Of a DNA stretch of 47,617 nt, positions 1-9,047 are shown one piece after another. The position numbers and the translations under genes were made by a program. Below the pieces are notes generated by a model that searched no databases, had not been told where the DNA came from, and saw nothing but the letters and a program-made list of their open reading frames with translations. Within the stretch, counting starts at the first letter, position 1. Every line of letters begins with the position of its first letter. The stretch is from a virus: positions 1-47,617 of IMG/VR virus record IMGVR_UViG_3300042691_044065; one strand, written 5' to 3'.

Positions 1-69
1 ATGCCATCTTCTGCGCCAAGCATTTTTGGCAGCGTCGCAATCGAGCCATTCAAAAACACATCTGCGGCG
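1..69. repeat. Terminal direct repeat, left copy (circular closure)
   Basis: Bases 1-69 match bases 47549-47617 exactly. The repeat lies inside the coding sequence of the giant virion protein gene, and that reading frame continues correctly when the ends are joined. This shows the contig is circular or circularly permuted with a unique length of 47,548 bp. Since it sits in coding sequence at the very contig edges, it is more likely an assembly overlap than the packaged terminal repeat of the virion DNA. Confidence 0.95.
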
Positions 70-3000
70 CCGTGGCCCATCGAGTTGTTAAACCTGTCGA
101 CCACCGTGCTGGAGCCATCGTAATTTTCCATGAACATGCCAGTGTACATGTCCCAGCCCGGCAACGATTCCGCCCCGAACAAACTCGCCTGCATACCAGC
201 CTGCCACATACCAGCCTTGGCAGACTTCGTTTCCACCATGCCAATGATACGCTGCCAGTAGTTCCACATGTAGGTTGTAAACAACCCGAGCGGCATACCA
301 GCCGCGCCCGAGAAAATCGCAGGACGGTTGCCCGGTCGGAAATCCGCAATAGTGTTGTTCGCCTGTTGGTGTGCAAACAGCATGGCTGCATTGTCTTGCA
401 GGCCCAGGCCATCACGACCAATCTTGTAGAACGTGGAGAATGCAATCGTGCGGGATTCCCGTTCCGTCCAGTCGGTCCACATGGAAGCCTTGTTCGAGAA
501 ATCACGCAGCTTGCCAACCAGAAACGATTCACCCGTACGTGCCCAGATTTCCGTTTGTTCGTAAGCAGCTTGGTCCAGGAAGCCACGCGAGCGGGCGCGG
601 GCCATGACCTCTTGGCCTTCCTTCGTATTCCGGAATGCAATCCCTGTGATGCTTGCCTTAACCGGCGAGAAGAAAGCTTTGCCTTTCGGTGTCACCGTCC
701 CATACACGCCGATGCGAGTCAGATGCGCGGCATCGGTTTCCCCAGGCCGTTTGGCAATCGCTGCAACAACCGGTGGCAACGTGGCCCCGAGCGACATTAA
801 GTTGACCACGCCCATGCCGATATCAAACGCGCGCAAGGAAAGCGTGGCCGTGACTTCGTTCAACAGCGCAGCATGTTTCCGCAACGTCGGTGCTGCGCCC
901 GTCTGATTTGTGCGCACCAGATAATCTTCAACCGAAGCAAACGGTTTGAACGTGCCAAGCAATTCCTTTTCCAGTTTGCTGTAATTCGTCGTGGCACGCC
1001 GGTTATCACGGGATGTGAAATCACCAATCTCACGCGCAGCCAATTTGCTGTCGTGCATGGCCTGCACAAATCTGTCGTACACCTGTTCCGTGGTGGTCAG
1101 GATTTTGCCAACCGCTGTATTCTGGTCTACGTTCTGCGTGCCAGACAACGTGTTGATAAGCTCGTCGTAAGCCGTGCGCGTGGCGTTGTCAATCCCGGAC
1201 GAGTTCTTCATCATTTTCAGATACTGGATTTCCGGGTCCAGCATTTGCATTCGCATCGACCGGCCAATATCCGAGTACCCACGCAGAATGCTTTCCAGCA
1301 TTTTGTTGAACTCGTTTGCGCCCGTGCGAATCGTGCCGCCAAATGACGTGCCTTTCGCCTGTCCGGTTTGCCGGGTCGGCCGCGAGTAATCCGTCATGCC
1401 GAAAAACGCTTCTGCTTTCGAGCCCTTGTACCGTTCCACGTCCGCCTCGGTCAAAGAAACCAGCTTGCCATTCGAGGCTTCGATTTCTTTTTTAACCAAG
1501 GATGCCAATTCACCTTTGGTGTCGGCACCAATCACGGTCACCGGGTTGCCGGCATGGTCGAACAGATACTCTCGATACGTGCGTGAGAAATCGATTGGCG
1601 GCAAATGGAATTCTTTTCGCGGTGGCGGCTTCATACCAATCGAACGATTCTTTGCAGCTTCCTCACGCCACAATTGCTGGGAAAGCCGGTTCATTTCAAC
1701 CGCACCATCCAGCGCCTGCTGCGTCAGCACCACCGGTGTCCGCTGTCCGGTGCGCGGATCAATCAATGGCAGAAAGACCTGTTCGCCAACCGGCATCTCC
1801 TCACCCGGAAACATGCGCTTCCAGATTTCCTTGTTCCGGGCAGACTTGCCGTTCAAAACAACATTGTAAACCGGCTGCTTGGTGTTGACGTTACTGGCGA
1901 TGGGAACGAATGCATCACGCGTGATATCCCAGCCAGCGCCCAGCGCATGACGGAATGTGAAGAACGAGTCCTGATGCGCCTCGTTGCCATTCGCGACAAG
2001 CTTGTTGAACACTTGCTGAATCGACATATTCGGATTGTTCCGGCTTTTCGTTTTCAGCATCTTTTCGATTTCTTTGTCCGTGCGCTTTTCGGACACGTCT
2101 GCAATCAGCCTTGCCGCCTGGAATGCTGGGTCGTCACGAAACCGGAATGCCTGTTGTGCGATGTTCCGTTCGAACGCGCCGAACCCTGAAATGCCATGCA
2201 CCGTGTTCTGCAGATTCTTTTGAAAATTCGCAACCACGTCTTTCAGGCCGTCCAGTTCCTCCATGACGTTTTTCACAATCAAAGTGCCATTTGCCCGGCG
2301 AAGCACCCCGGCCTGCTGTGCACGCATGGTTGCCACTGCGGTCCGCAAATCCTCCGACGAGAGTGCCGCGCGGTTCTCCGTGTTGCGCATGACGGCCAGC
2401 ACCGGTTTGCGGTCGCGGTGCAAGTTTAGCATCGAGCCTTCATACCGCATGCCAGCGAGCGCCTCGGCTTCCGGAATATCTGAGAAAACCTTGATTGCGG
2501 ATTCCAGGCCCTGCAGGTTTTTGACCACCGGCTTCAGCTTCATCGTCACATTTTCATTCGCAACACGCAACGATTCGAAGAAATGTACCAATGGCAAATC
2601 CGTGTTCGGCAGATTCAATGCACGAGCCACGTTGTTCAAATCGCCATAGATGTGCGTGCCACTGGTATCTTTCGTAGCCTGATTCCGCAAACCCTGAAAC
2701 GCTTCAAACTTGGATTCAAGGCTCGCAAAGCGCAGCTCATCGATGTGCGTCACGCCGTTGATTTTCTTCAGCGCCTCACCTTGCGTGCGTTCCACAATGT
2801 TGGTGAGATAATCCAGCTGCGTGAAATGCGCGCCAGCCTTCACTTCCACGCCAGCCCAGGTTTCGATATTCAGTCGTTCTGCAGATGATTGCAAAGCGTC
2901 AAAGCCAGCCGTGCGCTGGAGATGTGTCAAACCTTTCCACACTTGCGGGGTCATCTGTTCGACCGACGACAGAATGTTTCCCGCGTCGTCAAGGTCAAAT

Positions 3001-4520
3001 GACACGTTCTTTTTCATCGGGCCAAAAGTCATGGACCCGTCGAAGCTGGCAAGCAGCATCTTGCCGTCAACTTCCACGCCCGTGCCAACCTTGGCAAAGT
3101 TAATCACGTCGCGATTGCCATCCTGAAACATGGTTGCGCGACGGCTCATCGCGGTCTGCGTGCCATCGATTTCGATAACCGTGCCCGTGGTCGACAGAAC
3201 ATCGTCGTATTCTGCCTGCCACTTGGTCAGCTTGTTCCGCATTTTACGGAGCTTTTTCTGTTGCGCGGTCGACGGGTTTTTCAGCCCGGTGAGAAAATCA
3301 ATCTCGGCCTGGCCTTCCTTGAAGGAAACTTGCAGCTTGGCAACCTTGGTTTCAAACCGTTCCTTGAATCCAACGTTGGCATCCTGGTCAAAGATTTCCA
3401 GCGAACGCAGGCCGAATGCCATGTTCGGATCTTGGTCGTATGCAGCCTGCATGGTTTTCAGGAATGGCGAGAACTTGGCTTCGCCGGCTTTAAACGCGAA
3501 CGAACGCGTCACACCTTCGATGGGCGAATCTTGGAATGCAAACCGTGAAAGCTCGGCCAGCCGGGTTTGGATGCCAGTGATTTCCTCGCGGGCTGCCGTG
3601 ATGGCCTCGCCTTCCGCCGCCGCAGTCGCAATTGTGAGCCGGCTTTTCGCCTCGTCCAAAAGTACGGAATGGACAGCGATGGCAGCGCCACGCATACCCA
3701 CGATATTGGATGGCGACATCTGGGCCACGAGATCGGCCTTGGTGCCAGCCGCCGTTCGCCCCGCCGCGTACGCCTCTCGAACCCCGGTTTTCATAACCTG
3801 TTTGGCAATTAGTCCTGCACCTGCTGCCACCACAGCGTTAGTGCCGGCAAACCAGCCGAGGTTGTCCACCAGTGACATTTCATCCGGGAACAGGAAATCC
3901 GAGCTGTTCATTGATAGCGCGATTGCAGCATCGGCTGCCACGCCTTCGATAACGGTATCTGCCACTGACCTGCCAATTGCCTTGCGGCGGGCCGTTGTGA
4001 AACCCAGGCTCGGGTTGTCCAGATTTTTGATGCGCGTCTGGCCGAGCATTTTCGCCCGGTCGAAGTTCGCTTTGAACAGCGCCTGATTGCTTTGCCCGGT
4101 GGAGAAAAACCGGGATGCCTTATTGCCGAAAATCTTGGTGGCATTCTTTTCGAGAAAACCGCCCACGCGAACCGCCTTGCTGGCAAGCATCGCTGGAATC
4201 AACAAGCCACCAATGTCGCCTACCATCTGCGTGGTTTCACGCGTGCGCGAGAACGATTCGCCGAAAGCCCCTGTATATTTGTTCAGGAAGTTTTCCATCG
4301 AGTCATCGCCGAGTGCGCCAAAGCTTGTCAAAAACGTGTCTGCAATTGACAGCACAGTCGCCGGGGCAAACGCAAACATATCTGTGGCACGGTCGATTGA
4401 GCCCACAGCGTCCAGCGTTTCTTTCTGTGCCAATCGCATCTGTGTAGTGGCAGATGTTGGCAGCATCAAATCAGTTCCGGCCGAGATGACCGGGTTGGTA
4501 TTTCGCAGAGGAATTGCCAT
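1..4520 (-). CDS. Giant internal virion (ejected) protein, N-terminal 1,506 codons; continues at 46924-47617
   Basis: The gene starts at ATG 4520 and reads leftward off the window edge without a stop. Joined through the 69-bp overlap it continues to a TGA at 46924, giving 1,714 aa. It is the last and largest gene of the late leftward arm, directly after two other internal-virion-type genes, as expected for a podovirus protein ejected into the cell with the DNA. The sequence is long, polar and helix-rich. Hydrophobic or Gly/Ala-rich patches lie near residues 93-115, 215-240 and 1227-1256, and an aromatic segment near 1400-1460 contains LFTTYMWNYW. That segment resembles a motif I associate with large polyvalent phage proteins. 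I see no lysozyme or RNA polymerase motif. The start follows an AAAGG sequence about 11 nt upstream. The exact biochemical role is unknown; ejection is inferred from position and size. Confidence 0.8.
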   Translation of the reverse strand, partial: MAIPLRNTNPVISAGTDLMLPTSATTQMRLAQKETLDAVGSIDRATDMFAFAPATVLSIADTFLTSFGALGDDSMENFLNKYTGAFGESFSRTRETTQMVGDIGGLLIPAMLASKAVRVGGFLEKNATKIFGNKASRFFSTGQSNQALFKANFDRAKMLGQTRIKNLDNPSLGFTTARRKAIGRSVADTVIEGVAADAAIALSMNSSDFLFPDEMSLVDNLGWFAGTNAVVAAGAGLIAKQVMKTGVREAYAAGRTAAGTKADLVAQMSPSNIVGMRGAAIAVHSVLLDEAKSRLTIATAAAEGEAITAAREEITGIQTRLAELSRFAFQDSPIEGVTRSFAFKAGEAKFSPFLKTMQAAYDQDPNMAFGLRSLEIFDQDANVGFKERFETKVAKLQVSFKEGQAEIDFLTGLKNPSTAQQKKLRKMRNKLTKWQAEYDDVLSTTGTVIEIDGTQTAMSRRATMFQDGNRDVINFAKVGTGVEVDGKMLLASFDGSMTFGPMKKNVSFDLDDAGNILSSVEQMTPQVWKGLTHLQRTAGFDALQSSAERLNIETWAGVEVKAGAHFTQLDYLTNIVERTQGEALKKINGVTHIDELRFASLESKFEAFQGLRNQATKDTSGTHIYGDLNNVARALNLPNTDLPLVHFFESLRVANENVTMKLKPVVKNLQGLESAIKVFSDIPEAEALAGMRYEGSMLNLHRDRKPVLAVMRNTENRAALSSEDLRTAVATMRAQQAGVLRRANGTLIVKNVMEELDGLKDVVANFQKNLQNTVHGISGFGAFERNIAQQAFRFRDDPAFQAARLIADVSEKRTDKEIEKMLKTKSRNNPNMSIQQVFNKLVANGNEAHQDSFFTFRHALGAGWDITRDAFVPIASNVNTKQPVYNVVLNGKSARNKEIWKRMFPGEEMPVGEQVFLPLIDPRTGQRTPVVLTQQALDGAVEMNRLSQQLWREEAAKNRSIGMKPPPRKEFHLPPIDFSRTYREYLFDHAGNPVTVIGADTKGELASLVKKEIEASNGKLVSLTEADVERYKGSKAEAFFGMTDYSRPTRQTGQAKGTSFGGTIRTGANEFNKMLESILRGYSDIGRSMRMQMLDPEIQYLKMMKNSSGIDNATRTAYDELINTLSGTQNVDQNTAVGKILTTTEQVYDRFVQAMHDSKLAAREIGDFTSRDNRRATTNYSKLEKELLGTFKPFASVEDYLVRTNQTGAAPTLRKHAALLNEVTATLSLRAFDIGMGVVNLMSLGATLPPVVAAIAKRPGETDAAHLTRIGVYGTVTPKGKAFFSPVKASITGIAFRNTKEGQEVMARARSRGFLDQAAYEQTEIWARTGESFLVGKLRDFSNKASMWTDWTERESRTIAFSTFYKIGRDGLGLQDNAAMLFAHQQANNTIADFRPGNRPAIFSGAAGMPLGLFTTYMWNYWQRIIGMVETKSAKAGMWQAGMQASLFGAESLPGWDMYTGMFMENYDGSSTVVDRFNNSMGHGAADVFLNGSIATLPKMLGAEDG

Positions 4521-4549
4521 GTTATCGTTGACCTTTGTGGCTATGACGT

Positions 4550-6763
4550 TTAGTAGCTGATGCTATTAATCGTGGAATTGAAGTCCGCCTTTTCCTGCGT
4601 CTCGTTACCATTGCCGCGGGTGGCATCCTGCATACGCGTCAACGAATAGTTTTCCGCATACTGTTCATTCTGATTGTTGAACAACAGTTTATTGTACGCC
4701 GCGATGATGTGACCGTTCTCACCGGTTGGCGTCATGAGTTTGCGTGCAGAGATCTTTGAAGCCTCTCGCAGCTTTTCCATGTACTCGGAAACATTCACGC
4801 CCTGCTTCTGCAGCGCCGTTACAATCTGGCGTTCATCCAAGATGTTGTCGGTGAAGAACCGGCCCTGTGAGATTTCACGCGCCGTATCTTTCAGCCCCAT
4901 CGCTGCCAGCGTTTGCACGTGCGCATCCGTGACCACCCCGGCCACAATGCCAGCTGCCATCTCAGCTTGAATGTCTGGCGATGTCGCGTTCATGGCAGCC
5001 AATTCCGCCGGCGTGTAATCCTTGGCACTGAGCGCCGCCATCAGATCCTTGGTGTTTTCCGCCGAACTTTCCATTGTTGTGGCCGCCATCGAGCCGCGCA
5101 GTGCAGCTGTGGCGCCATCATACAACGGATTGTTCGTGGGCTCATCGACTACCGCGACCGTGGCTGCGATTGGCACGCTTTTTTCAATCGAGGAAATTAA
5201 CCCGCGTTCGATGTATTCTTGCATACCCGGACGATTGGCGGCACCCGTGCCTTCCAGTCGACGTGCCAGCATTGATTCACGTGTTTTATTAATCAGCTCG
5301 ATTGACTCACCCAGCATTTGGTTTGAGGAATCCGCCGGCAGTTTGCCACCCTTGGCCGCCTTGTACTTTTGCTGGATGATTTCCAACCCAGTCCGCGTTT
5401 CCGGATCGATATCCTGTCGATTGAGAATGGCGTTCATCCGATCTTGCACTGTGGCATCACGTGACAACTCAGAATCAACACCGAGCATACGTTCGACTTG
5501 GCTTACGTTTGTGATGATGGCAGACTCGCCCACAATCCCGCCAGCCTGGACCAGTGCATTGTTGACCTGCACGTCCTTCTGGAGTTTCATGTGTGCAGCG
5601 ACCTTGCTAGCCGGCACCTTAATCTCAATGCCATCCTTGTTTTTAAAGATTGCCAAACCAGTGCCTTCGCCGGCCTTGAGCGCGGCTTCTTGCATTTGGA
5701 TTGTAGAGCTTTCCAATACCAAATCACCTGCCTGCGCCGCATGTGCCGCCGCATTCATCTGTGCCCGATTGCGATCTTCCGCATTCTTTTCTTTTTGCAG
5801 CTTACGCTGTTCAAGCGTTTGTTCTGCAGCAAATGGCGTCATCCCGCTTTTGCCTTCTGCACCAGCCGCTTTAACCTGCGCGTCCGTCATCGTGTCAGCG
5901 GCTTCCGCACGCGCGGTTGCAGCTTCTGCCATACGCTGTGCATTCCAAGCCATGCCTTCCAGTGACCGACGGCGCAATTCATCTTTTATGAATTGCGGGG
6001 GCAAGCCTTTGGTCTGATTTGGGTCTCGCAAAGCGTCATCGCTAAGGCTCGTAATTTTCGCTTCTTGGAGCTGGTAATTTTGAAGGACCGCTGCGTTCTT
6101 TTGCGATTGTAAGCTAAGCGCTTTGGAAGCACGAACCTGTGTTTCTTCTTTATACCGCTGCTCCGAAATGACTCCATTTTTGGCAAGCAATCCAAGCTGC
6201 TCATCGGTGGATTGCGCAATGGAATACTCCTTGATTTCTTCCGAATCCAAGCGGAGTGATTTCAGAATCCCCATCTGTGCGGCCAGGCCCTCAACGTCGC
6301 CGGTTTCCAGCAACAGTTTGGCATCAGCCGCAGCAGCCTTGGCATTGATCTCGTCGCTCTTGGCTTTCAGCCCCTGCGCAGCAAGTTCATTACGGGTCAT
6401 GGAAGTCTGCAACGCAGCTTCTTCAATCGCCGTATCTTTCATCAGCAACTTGGTGGAATAGTTTTTAATTCCAAAACCGGTTGCCAGGCCATCCACGGCG
6501 CGCAGCATCCACGAGTCCTGAATCTCGTTTACCCGAGACAGGTTGGCATCCATCTGGTCAAGATGCACGGTAGCGGATTCCGCCGTGTTCTTGGCAACCT
6601 CTTGCGCACCCTTTGCCAATTTGACCTTCTCGGCCGCCAGCCGCATGACTTCGCTGTCACGTGCCGAGCGTGCCGCGTTGGCTTCTTCCTGCTCTTTCAG
6701 CAGAGTTTTGCCAGCAGCCTGAAGATCGTTCAGGGCGGTTAAATCGAAAGAAAAATCAGCCAT
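4550..6763 (-). CDS. Internal virion protein, 737 aa, helix-rich
   Basis: A 737-aa protein very rich in Ala, Glu, Gln, Lys and Met, with long heptad-like helical stretches over residues 1-130 and 200-350 and no membrane segment. Between the 259-aa upstream gene and the giant gene downstream, it occupies the middle slot of three internal-virion-type genes at the end of the late operon, like the gp14-gp15-gp16 series of T7-like podoviruses. I infer that it is a core or ejected protein that helps carry DNA across the envelope. No enzymatic motif is visible. The gap to the giant gene is 29 nt and the gap from the upstream gene is 13 nt, consistent with cotranscription. Assignment rests on position and composition, not on recognised homology. 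Confidence 0.7.
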   Translation of the reverse strand: MADFSFDLTALNDLQAAGKTLLKEQEEANAARSARDSEVMRLAAEKVKLAKGAQEVAKNTAESATVHLDQMDANLSRVNEIQDSWMLRAVDGLATGFGIKNYSTKLLMKDTAIEEAALQTSMTRNELAAQGLKAKSDEINAKAAAADAKLLLETGDVEGLAAQMGILKSLRLDSEEIKEYSIAQSTDEQLGLLAKNGVISEQRYKEETQVRASKALSLQSQKNAAVLQNYQLQEAKITSLSDDALRDPNQTKGLPPQFIKDELRRRSLEGMAWNAQRMAEAATARAEAADTMTDAQVKAAGAEGKSGMTPFAAEQTLEQRKLQKEKNAEDRNRAQMNAAAHAAQAGDLVLESSTIQMQEAALKAGEGTGLAIFKNKDGIEIKVPASKVAAHMKLQKDVQVNNALVQAGGIVGESAIITNVSQVERMLGVDSELSRDATVQDRMNAILNRQDIDPETRTGLEIIQQKYKAAKGGKLPADSSNQMLGESIELINKTRESMLARRLEGTGAANRPGMQEYIERGLISSIEKSVPIAATVAVVDEPTNNPLYDGATAALRGSMAATTMESSAENTKDLMAALSAKDYTPAELAAMNATSPDIQAEMAAGIVAGVVTDAHVQTLAAMGLKDTAREISQGRFFTDNILDERQIVTALQKQGVNVSEYMEKLREASKISARKLMTPTGENGHIIAAYNKLLFNNQNEQYAENYSLTRMQDATRGNGNETQEKADFNSTINSISY

Positions 6764-6776
6764 GTTTGCTTACCGC

Positions 6777-7556
6777 TTAATTCGACATGAACGGTTCGAG
6801 AGATTTACCGATACGGCCAATCAGACCGCTGCCATCATCCACCGTGCCAGAACCTTTGGTGAGGGCCTTAATCAGTTCTTTCACCGTTTCCTCGGCCGTC
6901 ACATTTGTGGTGCTGGAACCCGTCTCACTGGCATTCGTGGTGGCCGTGGCACCCTTCAACACGTTGACAAGCTGAGAAATCGCGGCCGTGCTTGTGGCCT
7001 CGCCAGCGATCCCCGATTGCAAGGCGTCGATGGCAGCCTGGAATTCCGTAGTTGCCACTCCGCGATTCTGCTGAGCAAACGCAGCCGATGCCGCAGCCAA
7101 CTGCGATTCCAGCGCCGCCTGTGCCTCAGCCGTGCCGCCCGTAACAAACGTGTTTGCTTTCGAGCCGCCAGCAGCCTGTGCCAAGTCAGCTTGCAAACGA
7201 TCAACTTCGCGGGTACCGGCCCGCCGCGCCTCACCGATGATGGCATCTGTCTGCGCATTCAGCGCGTTTTCGGCCCCCTCGGCGCGGGAAACCAGAAACG
7301 ATCCCAGCTCTTTCAGCTGATCTTCTGGCGTCATCTTTGTGCCATCGCCCTTCTCCTGCACCATGCCGAGAAGGAAATCGTTCAACGTATTCTGCACATC
7401 GTCACGAAGAAGTTTCGTGGTGCTGTCAGCCTTGGTCAACGAATCAGTTTTCTGCGTTGACTTGGCCGTGGTTGTGCTGTCACGATTCTGCGTCGTTTCA
7501 TTTTGTGTTTTGGATTTGGTTTTCCCCGACCCAAAAAGCGAATCAAACAAACCCAT
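6777..7556 (-). CDS. Small internal virion protein, 259 aa
   Basis: A 259-aa protein beginning MGLFDSLFGSGK, with a low-complexity Ser/Thr/Lys/Gln-rich region over residues 10-48, then Ala/Gln-rich helices, then another Thr/Ser-rich linker. An N-terminus of the form MGLF-x3-FG is common in phage internal-virion or ejected proteins. It is the first of three such genes. Its ATG overlaps the stop of the Rz gene (TAATG), so translation is probably coupled to the lysis cassette. I see no catalytic motif or true transmembrane segment. Its role in the ejectosome is inferred from position only. Confidence 0.6.
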   Translation of the reverse strand: MGLFDSLFGSGKTKSKTQNETTQNRDSTTTAKSTQKTDSLTKADSTTKLLRDDVQNTLNDFLLGMVQEKGDGTKMTPEDQLKELGSFLVSRAEGAENALNAQTDAIIGEARRAGTREVDRLQADLAQAAGGSKANTFVTGGTAEAQAALESQLAAASAAFAQQNRGVATTEFQAAIDALQSGIAGEATSTAAISQLVNVLKGATATTNASETGSSTTNVTAEETVKELIKALTKGSGTVDDGSGLIGRIGKSLEPFMSN

Positions 7557-8101
7557 TATTGCTTCTCCTGCGGCAACGATTTAACGATTTCCAGCAGCCC
7601 CTGGCACTGGAGTTTCATGGTCCGGAATTTGGTGTAGTTCACGGTGATGGTACGTCCGACGTCAGCGAGTCCAATTCCGGGAGCGGCATCAGCAACTCGG
7701 CCGGAATCGAAGGGTATTTGCAAACCACTTCTTGCCGCTTCGTGCAACCACACAAAACCGTTATTAATAACGCAGCGATCCGCAGCTTCTTGTGGAACAT
7801 ACACCGGTACCTTTTTGATGATGTTTTTACCTTGCTTTTCCACGACCTGGATTTGCGGCACAATCGTGTACTTCACATGCTCAACAATTTTTTCAACACG
7901 CATGAACTCAACGCGTTCGGTGAGCTTACGAACTTTTTCCTGCGTGTCCCAGTTATTCTGTACGTGACTCATACCTTTGACATAGCAAAAGCCTGACCAC
8001 GAAACGATGACAAGCATAATTCCCACTGGCTTCACCCACGCCGGTAAAGCCAATGAAAATAGACTTGTTGCCAACTTACTTATTGGCACTGTGCGAAGCA
8101 T
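7556..8101 (-). CDS. Rz: Rz-like inner-membrane spanin
   Basis: From ATG 8101 the protein is 181 aa. It has a single N-terminal membrane segment at about residues 24-42, followed by a charged helical region (about residues 50-78) that looks like a coiled coil. A second lysis gene with a lipobox is nested in another frame inside it, which is the classic Rz/Rz1 arrangement. Spanins fuse the inner and outer membranes at the last step of lysis of Gram-negative hosts. The first 26 nt overlap the preceding small gene. The start is not certain: the nearest purine-rich site (GAGGCGG) is rather far upstream, and the frame stays open to a possible start at 8167. The C-terminal part beyond residue 100 is longer than in many Rz proteins and has no match I recognise. 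Confidence 0.75.
   Translation of the reverse strand: MLRTVPISKLATSLFSLALPAWVKPVGIMLVIVSWSGFCYVKGMSHVQNNWDTQEKVRKLTERVEFMRVEKIVEHVKYTIVPQIQVVEKQGKNIIKKVPVYVPQEAADRCVINNGFVWLHEAARSGLQIPFDSGRVADAAPGIGLADVGRTITVNYTKFRTMKLQCQGLLEIVKSLPQEKQ
7639..7800 (-). CDS. Rz1: Rz1-like outer-membrane lipoprotein spanin, nested in Rz
   Basis: A 53-aa protein read in a different frame entirely inside the Rz gene. It starts MFHKK, has a hydrophobic signal segment (LLITVLCGC) ending in a lipobox with Cys19 as the probable lipidated residue, and then a short Pro-rich mature region containing IPAELLMPLPEL. Lipoprotein signal, tiny size, Pro-rich body and nesting inside an i-spanin gene are all diagnostic of Rz1. 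The in-frame extension to an upstream Met at 7863 would place 21 polar, basic residues before the signal peptide and is less likely. Confidence 0.8.
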   Translation of the reverse strand: MFHKKLRIAALLITVLCGCTKRQEVVCKYPSIPAELLMPLPELDSLTSDVPSP

Positions 8102-8315
8102 GCAGTTTTTCTGCCGCCTCCGCAATTCGACTGAGCGCCGGTGACAGCTCTTCCAACGTCTTGTCAAAATGGCTCACAGTTTCCCGTAGGTCGGCCGTGG
8201 CTTGAATGTTTTGATTCACAGCTTTTATCGCCCTGCTGCAAGGCCGCAGCCCATCCAGCCAAACAAGAAATTTCCCTGTCTTTGTCAACAATTCCGATTT
8301 GGTTTCGTCAGTCAC
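8076..8315 (-). CDS. Small coiled-coil protein in the lysis cassette, 79 aa
   Basis: A 79-aa gene with a GTG start at 8315 preceded by GGAGAAG at good spacing. The GTG overlaps the TGA of the upstream holin candidate (GTGA). The protein is mostly helical and charged, with an Ala/Glu/Leu-rich C-terminal half, a short hydrophobic stretch (FLVWLDGL) near residue 18 and no full membrane span. Lying between the holin candidate and Rz, it may be a lysis accessory protein such as an antiholin, but nothing in the sequence proves this. Confidence 0.6.
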   Translation of the reverse strand: MTDETKSELLTKTGKFLVWLDGLRPCSRAIKAVNQNIQATADLRETVSHFDKTLEELSPALSRIAEAAEKLHASHSANK

Positions 8316-8515
8316 GGTTTCTTCTCCACGATAATGGCGAGTTTTTCAAAGGCACTTTTCATCTCGATTTTGGCTTGCGTGTCAGCAAGAAATGCGTTCA
8401 TGATTGTGGTTTGCAAATCGACAACGCGCTTAAAAAGATACGAGGCCACCACCCAACCCAGGCCCAGCGGGCCGTAGACCGTAAACAGCTTTTCCATCAT
8501 TCCCACTTCTTCCAT
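8312..8515 (-). CDS. Holin candidate, single membrane segment, 67 aa
   Basis: A 67-aa protein starting at 8515, with AGGAG placed 6 nt before the ATG. One hydrophobic segment spans about residues 10-28 (YGPLGLGWVVASYLF), followed by a charged helical C-terminus ending EKKP. Size, a single N-terminal membrane helix, a basic tail and location between the endolysin and the spanins fit a small single-span holin that would let the endolysin reach the periplasm. Holins share little sequence, so this is a positional call. Confidence 0.65.
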   Translation of the reverse strand: MEEVGMMEKLFTVYGPLGLGWVVASYLFKRVVDLQTTIMNAFLADTQAKIEMKSAFEKLAIIVEKKP

Positions 8516-8543
8516 TTCAAACTCCTAAGCTTATTGTTTTTCA

Positions 8544-9047
8544 TTAAGAATGCGAGGTCGGGAGTTCAAAATGTGGACCGTCGAGAAAGGGCTTTTCTTT
8601 CTTTGCCCGTTTGCGTTCGATGTAATTCAGCTGGGCGGCCTGGAGATTGTCAACCTCGTTCAACACAAACCAGCCATTCCCCCAACGAATTGGAATCATG
8701 CAATCCAGTGCTGCCAGCCGCATCGCCTCGGCAATTGTAAAGTAGTCCTGCATGTGCCACGAAACATCCCCGTCATCCTCGATGGCAACCAAGTCAACGG
8801 CGCGTGAAAGCCCGTCCGTGGGATGCGCCATGTGCCGCGAATTCATGGTCTTACTCGCACCTCGGGCGACAAGCTCCTTCTGCCGTTCAACAGTTCGCAC
8901 GCCCTCAGTAATTTGAAAACTCAGGCGATGCACATGGTGGGAGTCCGTCATAATCTGATGGGCTCTCAAAACCACCACCTGCAGATCCTTGTGAACCGTG
9001 TCCAATCGACGAAGCGACGGTGCGGTCAGATGGAATTTGCTTGTCAT
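8544..9047 (-). CDS. Endolysin, M15-type D-Ala-D-Ala / L-Ala-D-Glu peptidase
   Basis: A 167-aa protein with the signature of peptidase M15 (VanY / L-alanyl-D-glutamate endopeptidase family). Residues SRH at 70-72 are followed by G79-x3-A83-V-D85, and a late GPHFE places His159 as the third zinc ligand. The inferred zinc site is His72, Asp85 and His159. Such enzymes cut peptide stems of peptidoglycan and are common phage endolysins. There is no signal peptide or SAR segment, so release should depend on the holin candidate just downstream. The first 143 nt overlap the upstream gene in another frame. A GAGGCG sequence lies just before the ATG. Confidence 0.88.
   Translation of the reverse strand: MTSKFHLTAPSLRRLDTVHKDLQVVVLRAHQIMTDSHHVHRLSFQITEGVRTVERQKELVARGASKTMNSRHMAHPTDGLSRAVDLVAIEDDGDVSWHMQDYFTIAEAMRLAALDCMIPIRWGNGWFVLNEVDNLQAAQLNYIERKRAKKEKPFLDGPHFELPTSHS

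Noticed and set aside
1-69. The 69-bp repeat as the physical terminal redundancy of virion DNA
   Set aside because: It lies in the middle of a coding sequence at the exact contig ends, which is what an assembler overlap would produce; packaged ends need read-coverage evidence.
72-4560. Many plus-strand ORFs of 60-318 codons (for example 3130-4086)
   Set aside because: They are antisense to the continuous minus-strand giant gene, lack ribosome sites and have Arg/Ser/Cys-heavy shadow compositions.
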